64,000 nt of DNA, taken from positions 32,715,501 through 32,779,500 of the forward strand of contig CM053810.1 in the NCBI GenBank assembly GCA_028671895.1. Reading direction: 5' to 3'. Numbering within the stretch: position 1 is the first letter of the stretch; each line of letters starts with the position of its first letter. The stretch is from Oenanthe sinensis. Lineage: Eukaryota > Streptophyta > Magnoliopsida > Apiales > Apiaceae. This document shows positions 36,496 through 48,681 of the stretch, piece by piece. Both the position numbers and the translations under genes were made by a program. The notes below the pieces were generated by a model. It had not been told where the DNA came from. It did no database searches and saw only the letters and a list, made by a program, of their open reading frames with translations.

Positions 36496-38545
36496 TACTT
36501 GCGAAATGTTTTAATTCGGTTATGTGCTTAATAGTTTTCGATATGTAAGCATGTATGCGATCTATCATAATTTTGTATTGATACAATATGTATATGTTTT
36601 TATATATTATGAATATATGATATTCATATGATGTATAATCATGTGATGATTGTGTGTATTGATGTATGTATATGATACATGTTTGTTCTTATTATGAGAA
36701 TCGTATTCGATACGAATTCTGAAACAGCTGTCGTAGATTTTCTGAAATCTGTGTCCGTTGTCCGATTTTCGCAAACGATGTGTGTTTTCTGACTGGAATC
36801 AGGTCACGGAGAAATACTGACTATGTCAGCTCTGCGTCTGTAAGCCATTAGATTTCTTTACAGGCCCCAAAACGGTGATTTATTATTTTTTGAAAATTAT
36901 TTGATTTTCTAAAATTTTGAGTATATGTATGTATATATTATGAATATATGATATTCATATGATGTATAATCATGTGATGATTGTATGTATCACTGTGTAT
37001 GTATATATGATATATTTTTGTTCTTGTTATGGGGATTGTATATGATACGATTTCCGAAACACCGTTAGATTTGGTGAAATTTGATTGCTGTATTCGATTT
37101 TCGCAAACGATATGTGTTTTATGACTGGAATCGGGCCAATGAACAAAACTGATAGCTTTTCTATCACCTACAGGTCTGTAAGGCGTTTAACGTCATTAAG
37201 GGCCTCGAAACAGCGATTTATTGTCTTCAGAAATCTGTTTTTAATTTTCTGAAATTTTGAAATTTGTTATATATGATTATATGATATGTTTATATAATAT
37301 TAGATATATTGTATGTGTTATGTGATAGCATGGTGGATGGTTATGGCCTAAAGACCCATAGTATAGTATTTTTGATTTATGGCTTTGGTTTCTAAATACG
37401 ACTTGCTGTCGTTTATTCATTGTAATTTAATTATCTCGAATATAACTCGAGTTCTTCTTGTAATTTTATTAGAATAGTTTTATTTTTATTATTCAATGTA
37501 ATGATCAATGAAGACTTCCAAGCAAGGAGGCGATCCAAAAGGGGATGATGGAGCAATGAAGAAAGAAGACATGTAATAGATAGTATTTTAAAATCACCAT
37601 AGACTGACCTTGATATTTCCATTAGCTTGGAAAGATCACATAGAATGGGGTCATAACCAAACACATTTAATTTACGCACATTACATATATGTATATGATT
37701 GCATGTGTTAGTATGTATGCGTAGATATAATCGAGATGCATGCTTAAAATTGAACAAATGATCATGAGATTCTTGTGTTTATGAACACGGTATTAAATAT
37801 GAATTTTCTTTTTCTGATATGGGGAGATTTTGTCAAAAGCGGATTATTAGTTTAATTCGTAAGGAAGTTGGGTTTTAAGTGAGACCGCTTGTGACTTCTC
37901 CGATGACCTGGAAATCAATCCATTGACGAATATTGAAATGAATTATTTGATCAAGGAAAAATTGAGAATCTCTTTATGATGGGATCATGATCGTTAAAAT
38001 AAACAATAAAAATCCCTAAATACATATTAAGTTAATCGGATGCCTTCCAATGTTTAATACTCGTCAAGATCTAGATTGAGAAGAAGTGGGCTTGCCAAAG
38101 CAAGGTGATTTTATCAATCATGGGAAGACGTGATAAGTAAGTGTACTTAGTTTGTTGAAACATTGGGTCTAACTTAACTAAATCATCACAATAGGATTGT
38201 GGGTTTAGAGTCATAGAGTTTGGTCAGATTTATTGGATAAATGTGTACAAATGGTTGTTCCACCAAACTTTTCAAGAGTTATATTTGATATAATCGACAA
38301 ATGTTGTCTACCTAAATAGTCATATTTTGAGTGTATTAGCCAACACTATCTTAAAACATGGATGAAATATGGATCTTGGCTCACTAGAAAGATTTAAAGA
38401 AATATTTTCCGAATTAATAGGTAGGGCTATTAGTTTGATAAAAATAGTAGGAGGTATATGGTGATATACCATAATCACTTAAACATAATTAACATTAAAT
38501 TTGCAATCTAGTTTATTTTATACACTTTAATATTGTAGATATCAA
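36496..38545 (+). repeat. A2 leader with two-copy tandem repeat
   Basis: About 2 kb of non-coding sequence. Units of about 320 bp at about 36597-36914 and 36915-37262 both begin TATATATTATGAATATATGA and include GTGTTTT.TGACTGGAATC. No supported ORF. Confidence 0.8.
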
Positions 38546-39340
38546 ATGATAAACACAAACAACTTCTCTATGCGATCAGTTCTTGAGAATGACAAGTTGA
38601 CGAGAATATATTTCCTTGATTGACATAGGAGCTTGAGGATAGTCCTCGGACACCACGATGTTAGTCAAATCTCTTCCCCTGCTCTTAAAGTTGAGAATGT
38701 AACATGTGCAAATCATAGTGGTTAGTGGAAGCAAATTGATATTGCGACTGATGTTTCATGTCTCATGCTTGCAAATATGTGTGCTGAGTGAAAGAAGCAA
38801 CATGAGCATATGGATGCTTATGAGACGATTGAGCACAAGATATATTTGAAAATAAATGGGCACTATACACTTACAAGTAGGGAGAATGAGACCCGGTTAC
38901 CCCACATGTTCTAAAGATTATAGGGTATAATGAGTACCTTTGATATTTTGGGTTTCCAGAATAGTCTGGAGACTTAGTTTGATTTGATCTTACAATCTTT
39001 GGAGAAATATTATTCTTAGTTTGTTATGAACAATAAAATGAATAAGATTGGTAAAACACCCATTGAGTTGCTAAGCATGTTGAGAACTGCTGAAAGCAAT
39101 ATGATAAATGCATGAACCTCTATATTGATGGTAAACATAGGGAATGCAAAAGGGAAAGGAAAATGGAAAGACAAGGAGAAGATTTGATCTAGTTCCGTTG
39201 TCAAACCAAAGTCCAATCTCTAAAGTAGACTCTAAAGTCTGAATGAGGTGTTGATAAAGAAGACGATTATCGCTTCTATGGAAAATTGGGAGACTGAAAA
39301 TTAAACTGTCATGCTTATTTGGAAGATCTGAAAAAGATGA
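38546..39340 (+). pseudogene. A2 gag remnant
   Basis: The ATG at 38546 lines up with the other A and B gag starts. ATDVSCLMLANMCAE is readable near 38750, followed by a stop. The zinc knuckle near 39264 has lost its second Cys (to Tyr) and its His. Several stops. Confidence 0.82.
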
Positions 39341-41435
39341 TCAATAAGGGTCAAGCTTTAGGTATCGGGTTGGAATTGGAGTAAAAGTAGTTGCTCTAGT
39401 TAAAGGAACTCGCTACTTAACTTTTAACCTATAAGGAAAATTTAGAACTTGATAATTGTTATAACGTGCTTGCAATTGGCAGAGACATTATTTCAGTTTC
39501 TTGTTTGGACAAGAAAGGATTTTTCATTTTAATTAAATACAATAGTTGTTTATTCTATTTTGATGAGGCTTATAATGTTGCACAACTAATTAACAATTTA
39601 TATGTTCTAAAGTGACTCAAATCAAATATTACCTTTGACACTGTTGTTGAGGCCATATTAATGAGAAACACATTTCCAGAATACCTAAGGATGCATTCAT
39701 GGATAAGTTTGATTATGAATTATACAAAAGGATGTGAATCTTGGTTTATTTGGCAAAATGACTAAAGCTCCTTTTATCGGACATGGTGAAGGGGTCATTG
39801 AACGGGTATGACTTATACATAGTGATGTATGTGGTCATATGTGTACGATGACAAAAGGTAGATTTTATTAACTTCATAAAATATACTAATTATTTTAGTA
39901 GATACGGATATATGTATCTTTTGAAGAACTAATCCGAATCATTTGAAAAGTTCAAAGACTATAAAGATGAAGTAGAAAATATCAAAGAAAAGTTTTTTTG
40001 ATAGGAGGGATCACACCTTGTTGGACATGGTGCGATCAATGTTGAGTCAAGAAATCTTCCAATTAGTTTCTGGGGTTACACCCTGGAAATGGCTCCATAT
40101 ACACTTAATTGTGTTCCTACTAAAATGGTTCAAAAGACTTCTTATGAGATATGGACTAAGAAACGTCACAGCATGTCATTTATGAAAATTTAGGGATGTA
40201 AAGCGTTTGTGAAACGTCTAATCTCTGACAAGCTAGGACCAAAATCAAATAAATGTAATTTTATGGGATACCCAACTGAAATAGGGGGTTATTCTTTCTA
40301 TAATCTTTCCGAGAACAAAGTGTTTTTTGCTTGAACTGCTATGTTCCTTGAGAGAGACGCTCTCTAAGAAAGACAGTGGGAGGATAATAGATCTCGATGA
40401 AGTTCGAGACCCACATGATAACATTGAACCAATGGAGGAACCTAAACAGTATGTACAAGAAAACAATATTGCTCAAGAAACACAGGTTATTCGTAGGTCT
40501 GGTAGGATTCACCATGAGCCCGAGAGATATTATGGATTTCTCTTGACTCAAGATGGTGATGTAATGCTTGTGGATGAGGATGAGCCTCTCACCTACCAAA
40601 ACGCTATGAACACTCCAGATTCTAAGAGATGGAACATTTATTTTCATGAAACAGTCAAAAAGAGTTTGACTTTATTCAGAATGAAGATGAAACTTGTGTT
40701 TACAAGAAGTTTAGTGAGAGCCATGTGGCATTCCTAGTATTATATGTTGATGATATATTACTAATAGGGAATGACATTCCTTCTCTACAGACTGTGGAGA
40801 CTTGGTTGAGAAATAATTTCTCAATAAAAGACTTAGGCGATGCGACCTATATATTAGGGATCGAGATCTATAGAGATAGATCAAGGTGATTGATCGGCCT
40901 AAGTTAGAGTACATACATTGACAAAGTTTTACATCGATTTCGAATGCAAAGAGGCTAAAATTGATATGTCCCAATGTCTCATGGGATAGTGATCTCAAAA
41001 TAAAAATTTTCCTAAATCATTGGATGATAAGGACCGCATGAGTAAAGCTCCATATGCGTCAGCAATTGGTTTTATAATGTATGCAATGATATGTACTCGT
41101 CCCGATGTCTCGTATGCTTTAAGCATGACGAGTAGATACCGGTCTAATCCAAGTGAAGGTCACTGGACGGCAGTCAAGAATATTCTTAAGTACTTGAAGA
41201 GGACTAAAGATTCATTCTTGTTATATAGAGGAGATGTGAAGCTAGTTATAAGAGGTTTCAATGATGCTGGTTTCTAGACAAACAACGATGATTTAATGTT
41301 TTTGTCTGGCTTTGTGTTTTATCTATTTTTATTGAGATGTTGTATGCTGGAATGGTTCACAGCAGAGACAGTTATTGATTCTACAATAGAGCCTGAGTAT
41401 ATTGATGCTTGCGAAGCAGCCAAGGAGGCTGTTTG
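39341..41435 (+). pseudogene. A2 pol remnant, interrupted by element B
   Basis: Decayed protease and integrase fragments (39430-40250), then a 136-codon stretch (40327-40737). There, RT breaks off after NTPDSKRW and resumes at the segment before YVDD: about 490 bases of RT are deleted, with AGATGG present at both ends of the equivalent A0 region. The 2-base frameshift giving VKKSLTLFRMKMKLVF is the same as in A0. YVDD is readable near 40746. Connection-domain motifs (SAIGFIMYAMICTRPDVSYALSMTSRY) lie at 41053. RNase H is cut at GTTTG by the B insertion and resumes at 50210. Confidence 0.9.
41431..41435. other. target-site duplication GTTTG of element B
   Basis: GTTTG before LTR-B (41431-41435) and after the right LTR-B (50205-50209). 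A third copy stands at 48677-48681 in the duplicated host segment. Confidence 0.93.
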
Positions 41436-42993
41436 TGTTGGGTTCCGAGGCATAAAACGCAGCGGATTAAACGTAAATATAACAAAAATTCGGAACCCTA
41501 AACGCAGGATCATGTATAAGTTCGGACTGATTATTGTGAAACGGAATCATACCTTTTCTTGGTCTTGACTTCTACGAACTCAACGGAGATCCTAGCTTTC
41601 ACGACTTGTGTCTTCTTCTCGAAAACACCTCTATGGTATCCACACGAGCACCTTCAAGAACGTCTCACGATCTTGATTACGGAATGGATGTACTAGCCTC
41701 CTTTATGATTTCGAATTTTGTTCTTTCTGCCTCCTTGCTGATGCTGCCTTTAGGGTTTTGTTTCTCAAAAAAACGTCCTACCTCTTAACCCTATCATTAT
41801 CTATTTATAATGCTGGTTAAGAGGCCCAATCAGCAACCCATAACAGCAAAGTGCAACCCATGTAGGTTTAGGATTAAATAATAAAAACCGAATTTCTATT
41901 ATTTAATTAATAACTAAGTCATACTTAATTATTAAGGGCAGAATTCAAATCGAATTATATTATTTCAATTAATTAAGTCTCACTTAATTAATATAATAAA
42001 ATTCAAATAATCATCAATTAATTTAAATCTATAATTTAAATTAACTATTCCTTGAAGTGCTCTATGTGTGTGACCCTATAGGCTATTATTTAATTAGCAA
42101 TAATTTTATTCTCCAATAAAATTATAAACAATGAGCGGTATCTAGTAATACATCATTGCTACCCAATTAAATAATAATTAAATCGTGATTCGATAAAACC
42201 TTTCGTGATTAATGTTTCCGTGTAATATAATCCATTTAACCATATATATTATAGATTAAACTCGAGGCATGTATTTAGTCATCATCTTCAACATTTAATC
42301 CGGGTTTACTTGATCCATGAGTAGACTATGAAAACAAATCATTATTTGAGCACGACCATGCATTTTATAGTCTCACTCAATCAAGAGGCCAATAATATAT
42401 CTCCTAATTATAGGAGGGTTAAATCCTTTATCTATCATTCATATTTCTCATACGACTCATGATATACCCGATGTCCACTTTTAATATTACCCGGTCAAAG
42501 GTAACTTTTAATGTAGTCAAAGTATATTAATCCTCGTATAGAAATATAATGATCTCAAGTTAGAGGATCATTACACCATTATCACTGTGAGTCTTTCTTA
42601 TGACTTTATTAAACATGAAGAATCTCACTGTGGGTCTGTCCAGTACCATGTACTCCTGCATGTACCTATGTGTTGACTTTAGTATCCCCATACTTATAAC
42701 CAATGAGATGTGGTTATCAGTCAAACAACATACTACTCTATTTATGTATTATTATTGTCCTATAATAATAATACTCGACTAGGGACATTTAAGAATATGA
42801 TCTATTATATAATCTCAAGTTCAAGTCATGTACTAAACTATACAATGTGTATCATGATTCTAAGGACATTTATTATGCTAACAAATATATCGCAGTATTT
42901 AAAGTCATAATAAATACGTTTATTGAATAATCAAATGACATAAAGGTCTATTAAAAGAAACATTGTATTGCCTCTAGGGCACCTACACTAACA
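41436..42993 (-). repeat. 3' LTR of element B (LTR-B, 1558 bp)
   Basis: TGTTGGGTTCCGAGG to CACTAACA on the + strand, reversed, followed by the complement of a polypurine tract. TATAAATAG of the promoter is on the minus strand near 41812. Confidence 0.96.
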
Positions 42994-43006
42994 ATCTCCC
43001 ACTTGA
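42994..43006 (-). other. polypurine tract of B
   Basis: ATCTCCCACTTGA on +, i.e. TCAAGTGGGAGAT on the coding strand, directly before the 3' LTR. Confidence 0.85.
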
Positions 43007-43007
43007 A

Positions 43008-43547
43008 CTAGAGCCAATCTCTCATGTATCTAATACCCATGGAACTAGTGTGACCATCGTGCTTCGTCTGCGACAAGCCTTTGGTCAGTGGGTCTGCAAT
43101 GTTATCATTTGTGTGCACTTTACATATGTGTATGTCACCCCTTTCATTAATCTCTCGAATGAGGTGATATCTCCTGAGTATATGTTTGGTTCGGGAGTGA
43201 GCTCTAGGTTCTTTAGCCTGTGCAATGGCTCCATTATTATCGCAGTATAGATCAATGGGATCTGCGATCGATGGAACCACTCCCAAATCAGTAATGAATT
43301 TTTGAATCCAAACAGCTTCCTTAGCCGCTTCACAAGCTGCAATATACTCAGCCTCCATTGTAGAATCAACTACTGTTTCTTGCTTTGAACTCTTCCAACT
43401 TACAGCACCTCCGTTTAGACAAAACACAAAACCAGACTGTGATACAGTATCATCCCTATCTGTTTGGAAACTTGCATCGGTGTAACCTTTTACAACCAGT
43501 TTTTCCTCTCCTCCATACACTAAGAATGAATCTTTAGTCCTTTTCAA
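43008..43547 (-). pseudogene. B pol, RNase H part (separated by a 1-base deletion)
   Basis: 179 open codons on the minus strand that would be the C-terminus of the B polyprotein. RNase H acidic residues are present: YTDAS, STMEAEY and LYCDNNGA; then RTKHILRRYHLIREI and NIADPLTKGLS. It is out of frame with the main pol ORF because one G is missing near 43588 (NPG codon region). Catalytically it looks complete, but it can only be made by frameshifting. This copy contains the 50-codon segment that the A elements lack. Confidence 0.93.
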
Positions 43548-43552
43548 GTACT

Positions 43553-46147
43553 TTAGAATATTCTTGACAGCCGTCTAATGACCTTCACTGGATTAGATTG
43601 GTATCTGCTCGTCATGCTTAAAGCATACGAAACATCTGAGAGAGTACATACCATCGCATACATGATGGATCCAATTGCTGAGGCATATGGAACCTTACTC
43701 ATGCGGTCCTTGTCATCCAATGATTTCGGACACTGATCTTTAGAGATCGTTATCCCTTGAGACACGGGGACATATCCCCTTTTTGCATTTTGCATACCAA
43801 AACGATGCAAAACCTTATCGATGTATGTACTCTGACTTAGACCGATCATCCTTCTAGATCTATCCCTATAGATCCTCATTCCTAGAATGTAGGATGCTTC
43901 TCCTAAGTCTTTCATAGAGAAGTTGCTCCCTAACCAAATCTTAACAGCCTTGAGAGAAGATATGTCATTCCCCATTAGTAGTATGTCATCAACATATAGT
44001 ACTATGAATGCCACATGGCTCCCACTAACCTTCTTGTACACACAAGGTTCATCTTCGTTTTGAACAAAGCCATACTCTTTGACTGTTTCATCAAAACGGA
44101 TATTCCATCTCTTAGAGGCTTGCTTCAATCCATAAATGGATTGACGTAATTTACAAACCTTGCTAACATTCCTTGGATCGATAAAACCTTCAGGTTGTGT
44201 CATGTACACATCCACATCCTCCTCAAGGATTCCGTTAAGGAAGGCTGTTTTGACATCCATTTGCCAGATTTCATAATCATGGAATGCTGCAATAGCAAGC
44301 AAAATCCTTATGGACTTGACCATAGCCACTGGCGAGAAAGTCTCAGCATAGTCAATACCATGAATTTGTCTGAAATCTTTTGCAACCAGCCTTGCTTTAT
44401 AGGTCTGAACATTTCCATCCATGTCAGTTTTCTTCTTGAAAACCCATTTGCACCCTATGGGTTTTACCCCTTCAGGTGGATCAACCAAAGTCCATACTCG
44501 GTTTTCGTACATGGAATCCATCTCGGATTTCATGGCTTCTAGCCATCTCTTAGAGTCTGGACTGTTCATAGCATCTTGGTATGTGAGAGGCTCATCTTCG
44601 TCTATGAGCATCAAATCACCACATTGAGTCAAGAAAAATCCATATCTCTCTGGCTCATGGCGAATTCTACCAGTTCTATGAACAACCTGTGTTTGTTGAG
44701 CATTATCATTATCCTGCTCTTGTTCTACTTCAGGTTCAATACTATTTTGTGGTTCTCGATCTTCATCGAGGTCTATAGTTCTCCCACTGTTTCTTTTGGA
44801 AATAAAATCTCTTTTCATGAAAACATCATCTCGAGCAATAAACACTTTCTGCTCAGAAGGACTATAGAAATAGTACGCCTTTGTTTCCCTAGGGTATCCC
44901 ACAAAATTGCACTCTTCAGATTTAGGTCCAAGCTTGTCAGATACTTGACGCTTCACAAACGCCTTGCATCCCCAAACTTTCATAAAGCTCATGCCTGACC
45001 GTTTCTTCTCCCATATCTCATATGGAGTCTTTTGAACCTTCTTAGTAGGAACACGGTTAAGTGTGAAAGCTGCTGTTTCTAGAGCATAACCCCAGAAACT
45101 AATTGGAAGATCTGCATGACTCATCATCGATCGCACCATGTCCAACAAGGTGCGATTTCTCCTCTTTGAAACTCCATTCCATTGAGGTGTACCTGGCGGA
45201 GTGAGTTGTGATACAATACCACACTCCTTTAAATAATCTTTAAATTCTGTGCTCAAGTATTCTCCTCCAGGATCAGATCGTAAGATTTTAATACTTGTGC
45301 CTCCGCCAATTTGCTTCTCTACTTCAGCCTTGTATTCTTTGAACTTTTCAAAAGAATCGGATTTATTCTTCATAAGATATACATATCCATATCTACTGAA
45401 ATCATCAGTAAATGTTATGAAGTAGTAGTAGCCTCCTCTAGCCATCACACGCATTGGGCCACATACATCACTATGTATTAGCTCCAGACGTTCAGTGGCC
45501 CTTTGACCCTTACCCGTGAAAGGGGCTTTAGTCATTTTACCAAGCAAACAAGATTCGCATTCTTGGTATGATTCAAAATCAAACTTATCCAAATATCCAT
45601 CCTTATGTAATTTTGATATGCGTTTCTCATTTATATGGCCTAGACGACAATGCCAGAGGTATGTTTGATTTGAGTCATTAACTTTAAGTCGTTTGTTTTC
45701 TATATTACAGACAGGATTATCTAAGTCAAGAACATATAAACCATTAAACAAACGCGCAACACCATAGGTTAAATCATTCAAAGCAAAAGAGCAACTGTTG
45801 TTCTTTATCGTAAACGAAAAACCTTTCTTGTCCAAACAAGAAACAGAAATAATGTTTCTGCGAATCGCAGGCACGTAATAACAATGTTCTAAAACTAGCC
45901 CAGAGGGCAAAGATAAATAATATGTTCCTACAGCTAAAGCAGCAACTCTTGCTCCATTGGCAACTCGTAGGTCCATTTCTCCTTTAGCCAATGTCCTACT
46001 TCTCTGCATTTCCTGCACATTTATACAAATGTGAGAAGCACATCCAGTATCCAATACCCAAGATGTAGAAATAGACAGATTGACTTCTATAACATATATA
46101 CCTGAAGTAGAAGCTTGCTCAGCCCTCTTCTTCTTCAGATCCTCCAA
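43553..46147 (-). CDS. B pol: protease, integrase, reverse transcriptase (864 codons, inactive integrase)
   Basis: Longest ORF in the window. In order: protease WVLDTGCASH (about residues 30-40), pre-integrase zinc region LWHCRLGHI...CESC (about 165-205), integrase core with HSDVCGPM and RSDPGGEYL, RT from NSPDSKRWLEAM (about 520) with GCKWVFKKK, WQMDVKTAFLNG and LYVDDILLMG, and the start of the connection domain. At the third catalytic position of the D,D35E triad the sequence reads GVSKRRN, Lys instead of Glu, so the integrase should be dead. The frame ends early through a 1-base deletion before RNase H. It directly follows gag, separated by one stop. Ty1/copia, same lineage as A. Best preserved element here, but not autonomous in this form. 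Confidence 0.93.
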   Translation of the reverse strand: MEDLKKKRAEQASTSGIYVIEVNLSISTSWVLDTGCASHICINVQEMQRSRTLAKGEMDLRVANGARVAALAVGTYYLSLPSGLVLEHCYYVPAIRRNIISVSCLDKKGFSFTIKNNSCSFALNDLTYGVARLFNGLYVLDLDNPVCNIENKRLKVNDSNQTYLWHCRLGHINEKRISKLHKDGYLDKFDFESYQECESCLLGKMTKAPFTGKGQRATERLELIHSDVCGPMRVMARGGYYYFITFTDDFSRYGYVYLMKNKSDSFEKFKEYKAEVEKQIGGGTSIKILRSDPGGEYLSTEFKDYLKECGIVSQLTPPGTPQWNGVSKRRNRTLLDMVRSMMSHADLPISFWGYALETAAFTLNRVPTKKVQKTPYEIWEKKRSGMSFMKVWGCKAFVKRQVSDKLGPKSEECNFVGYPRETKAYYFYSPSEQKVFIARDDVFMKRDFISKRNSGRTIDLDEDREPQNSIEPEVEQEQDNDNAQQTQVVHRTGRIRHEPERYGFFLTQCGDLMLIDEDEPLTYQDAMNSPDSKRWLEAMKSEMDSMYENRVWTLVDPPEGVKPIGCKWVFKKKTDMDGNVQTYKARLVAKDFRQIHGIDYAETFSPVAMVKSIRILLAIAAFHDYEIWQMDVKTAFLNGILEEDVDVYMTQPEGFIDPRNVSKVCKLRQSIYGLKQASKRWNIRFDETVKEYGFVQNEDEPCVYKKVSGSHVAFIVLYVDDILLMGNDISSLKAVKIWLGSNFSMKDLGEASYILGMRIYRDRSRRMIGLSQSTYIDKVLHRFGMQNAKRGYVPVSQGITISKDQCPKSLDDKDRMSKVPYASAIGSIMYAMVCTLSDVSYALSMTSRYQSNPVKVIRRLSRIF

Positions 46148-46956
46148 CTAAACTGAACAGTTTCTCTTCCAGTGACCAGTTTTCTTACAGTAGTGACATT
46201 CACCCTTAGCGACCCCACCTTTAGGCTTTAAAGCCTGTTTAGGACCTGACTTTGGCTTGGGTGTAGAATCAGAACCTGTCTTCTTCTTACCCTTCCACTT
46301 GCCTTTCCCTTTGGCCTTACCTTTATTGCCCACCATCAGTATGGGAGCAGGTTCAGCCGTCTTCATGTTGGTCTCATATGTTCTCAACATAGCCAACAAT
46401 TCAGTAGGTGTTTTGTCAAATTCATTCATATTGTAGTTTATGATAAACTGGGTGAATTTGTTGTTCAAAGAATTCATGATTAGGTCAATACCAATTTCCT
46501 GAATAATCGGGAAACCCAAAGTTTCAAGGTACTCAATGTAACCAATCATCTTCAGAACATGTGGGCCAACTGGTTCACTTGCCACTTGTTTGCAATTAAA
46601 GAGTGACTTACTCGTGTTGAACCTTTCTTGACGAGTTTGGCTTGCAAACATGCTTTGCAAGTGCTCATAGATAGTATATGCACATGCTGTCTTTGAAGCT
46701 CAGCACTCATAGTTGCCAACATAAGACATGCAACATCAGTTGCATCATTCTCATCCTTTGTGTGGGCCGCTCGTTCCTCAACAGTAGCGCCCTCAGGAAG
46801 GGGACCTGCCGGAGGAATATCAATGACATGAAGCTTGCGCTCCTGCCTGAGGACAATCCTCAAATTCTTCTGCCAGTCTAGGAAGTTGTTTCCTCCTGTC
46901 AGCTTATCCTTCTCAAGGACTGATCGTACGGATAGTGTGTTTGTGTTGTTTGCCAT
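46148..46956 (-). pseudogene. B gag (one frame-breaking deletion)
   Basis: The start at 46956 gives NTNTLSVRSVLEKDKLTGG, then ATDVACLMLATMSAELQRQ. A small deletion near 46675, not a multiple of three, shifts the frame. The second part (46148-46660) has FTQFIINYNMNEFDKTPTEL, a basic GKGK-rich stretch, and an intact zinc knuckle CHYCKKTGHWKRNC close to its end. The stop is directly followed by the pol frame. Gag would form particles and package RNA. Confidence 0.92.
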
Positions 46957-48315
46957 TACTTGGTATCTACAATGTTAAAAGCACAAAATAAACATTAGAT
47001 TGTCTGAGTTATTTATTATGTTCAAATGATTATGATACATTCATAATATATCTCCGACTATTTTTATCAAATCAATAGCCCTTACTATTAATTTGGAAAG
47101 TATATCCCATAATTCTTTCTAGTGAGCCAAGATCCATATTTCGTCATGTCCAAAGACAACCACTGGAAGTCCTTAAAAATGATTATTTAGGTAGACAATA
47201 GTTGTCAATTATATCATATATAATTCTTGGATAGTTTGGTGAGCAACGATTGATCTTATCTATCTAATAGATTTTTAACAAAACTCTATGCTTCTAAGTT
47301 CATAATGGTTGAATATAACCGTTTACTTTCACCTTATTATGACGACTCAGTTAAGTTTGACCCAATGATACAACGGCCGAATATAACCGTTTATATTCGT
47401 TGCATCTCACCAAGATAGATAGGAGTCCTCTACCACTTACAGTCTTTCCCCTAATTGATCTAGGATTCGATGAGTGTTCATTCATTGGAAAGCATCCGAT
47501 TAAAACTTAATATTTTGTTAAGGGGTTTATAAAATTTATGACGATCATGATCACATCATAAAGAGATCCTCAATTTTTCCTTGAACTAAATATTTCAAAT
47601 TGACATCTTAAATTGTTCATTTCCCAGGTAGATGGAGGATACCAGTGGTCACACTTAAAACCCATCAGCCTTACGAATACGCATATCCGTTTTTGTCAGA
47701 AAATCCCAATTATAGATGTCAAAATCCATATTCAATTCCGTGTTTTAAAAATCCATATTTCATAAACACAAGAATCTCATGATCGTTTGTTAATTTTAAA
47801 ATCTTAAATCGTTACAGATTTTATCTTGTTTAGCATAACAAGCATGGCATGGGTGACATATCTAGTACATGCATACATCATTAATCTAATTAGAGCATGC
47901 ATCTTCTACTCTACACATACATTCATACATCAATATGTAAAGTGCAGTATGTAAACGTGCTTGGTTATGGCCCCTTTCCTATGTGATCCTTTCGAGCTAA
48001 TGAAAGGATCAAAGTCAATCTATGGTGGTAATATATAAATACAATTACATGTCTTCATTCTTCTTGTATCCATGGGTGCTTGCTCCTCTTCTTGGATCAT
48101 CCTTCAATCTTCAAGTACATTACATGGAATAATTGAATACAACCTATACTAATGTACTTACATAAGAAAACTCGAGTTACATTCGAGGTTAAACAATTAC
48201 AAGAATGAAGAAAATGACATGCAAGTCGTATTTATAAAACCAAAACCAAAAACCATTAATCTAGGGGTCCAAAGGCCATAACCAGCACCATGCTCAAGTA
48301 CACAACAAAAATAAT
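46957..48315 (-). repeat. B leader (incomplete at its PBS side)
   Basis: Non-coding leader homologous to the A1 leader (for example GGCCGAATATAACCGTTTAT near 47373). It stops at the GC-rich repeat; no primer-binding site is found before the next LTR-B, so the first part of the internal region is missing. Confidence 0.82.
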
Positions 48316-48420
48316 GCGGGGGTCCGGGGGCGGCAGCCCCTGGGCGGGGTCCGGGGCGGCAGCCCCGGGCGGGGTCCGGGGCGGCAGCCCCGGGCGGGGT
48401 CCGGGGGCGGCAGCCCCAGG
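48316..48420. repeat. GC-rich tandem repeat, four units of about 26 bp
   Basis: Units of the type GCGGGGTCCGGGGCGGCAGCCCCGG, each with a GGGGC...GCCCC inverted repeat and multiple G runs. It contrasts sharply with the AT-rich surroundings. Similar GGGGTCCGGGG/GCAGCCCC repeats are known to me from plant retroelements. May form G-quadruplex or hairpin structures. Confidence 0.85.
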
Positions 48421-48422
48421 CT

Positions 48423-48681
48423 AGAATATTCTTAAGTACTTGAAGAGGACTAAAGATTCATTCTTGTTATATAGAGGAGATGTGAAGCTAGTTATAAGAG
48501 GTTTCAGTGATGCTGGTTTCTAGACAAACAACGATGATTTAATGTTTTTGTCTGGCTTTGTATTTTATCTATTTTTATTGAGATGTTGTATGCTGGAACG
48601 GTTCGCAGCAGAGACAGTTATTGATTCTACAATAGAGCCTGAGTATATTGATGCTTGCGAAGCAGCCAAGGAGGCTGTTTG
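48423..48681 (+). repeat. second copy of A2 RNase H flank (duplicate of 41177-41435)
   Basis: 259 bases, the same length as 41177-41435 and differing at only a few positions. Both copies end in GTTTG followed by an LTR-B start. It therefore repeats the left insertion flank of B inside what should be the B leader. Confidence 0.93.

Noticed and set aside
44195..44998. Plus-strand ORFs of 68-140 codons opposite B pol
   Set aside because: They are shadows of the well-supported minus-strand RT/integrase frame.
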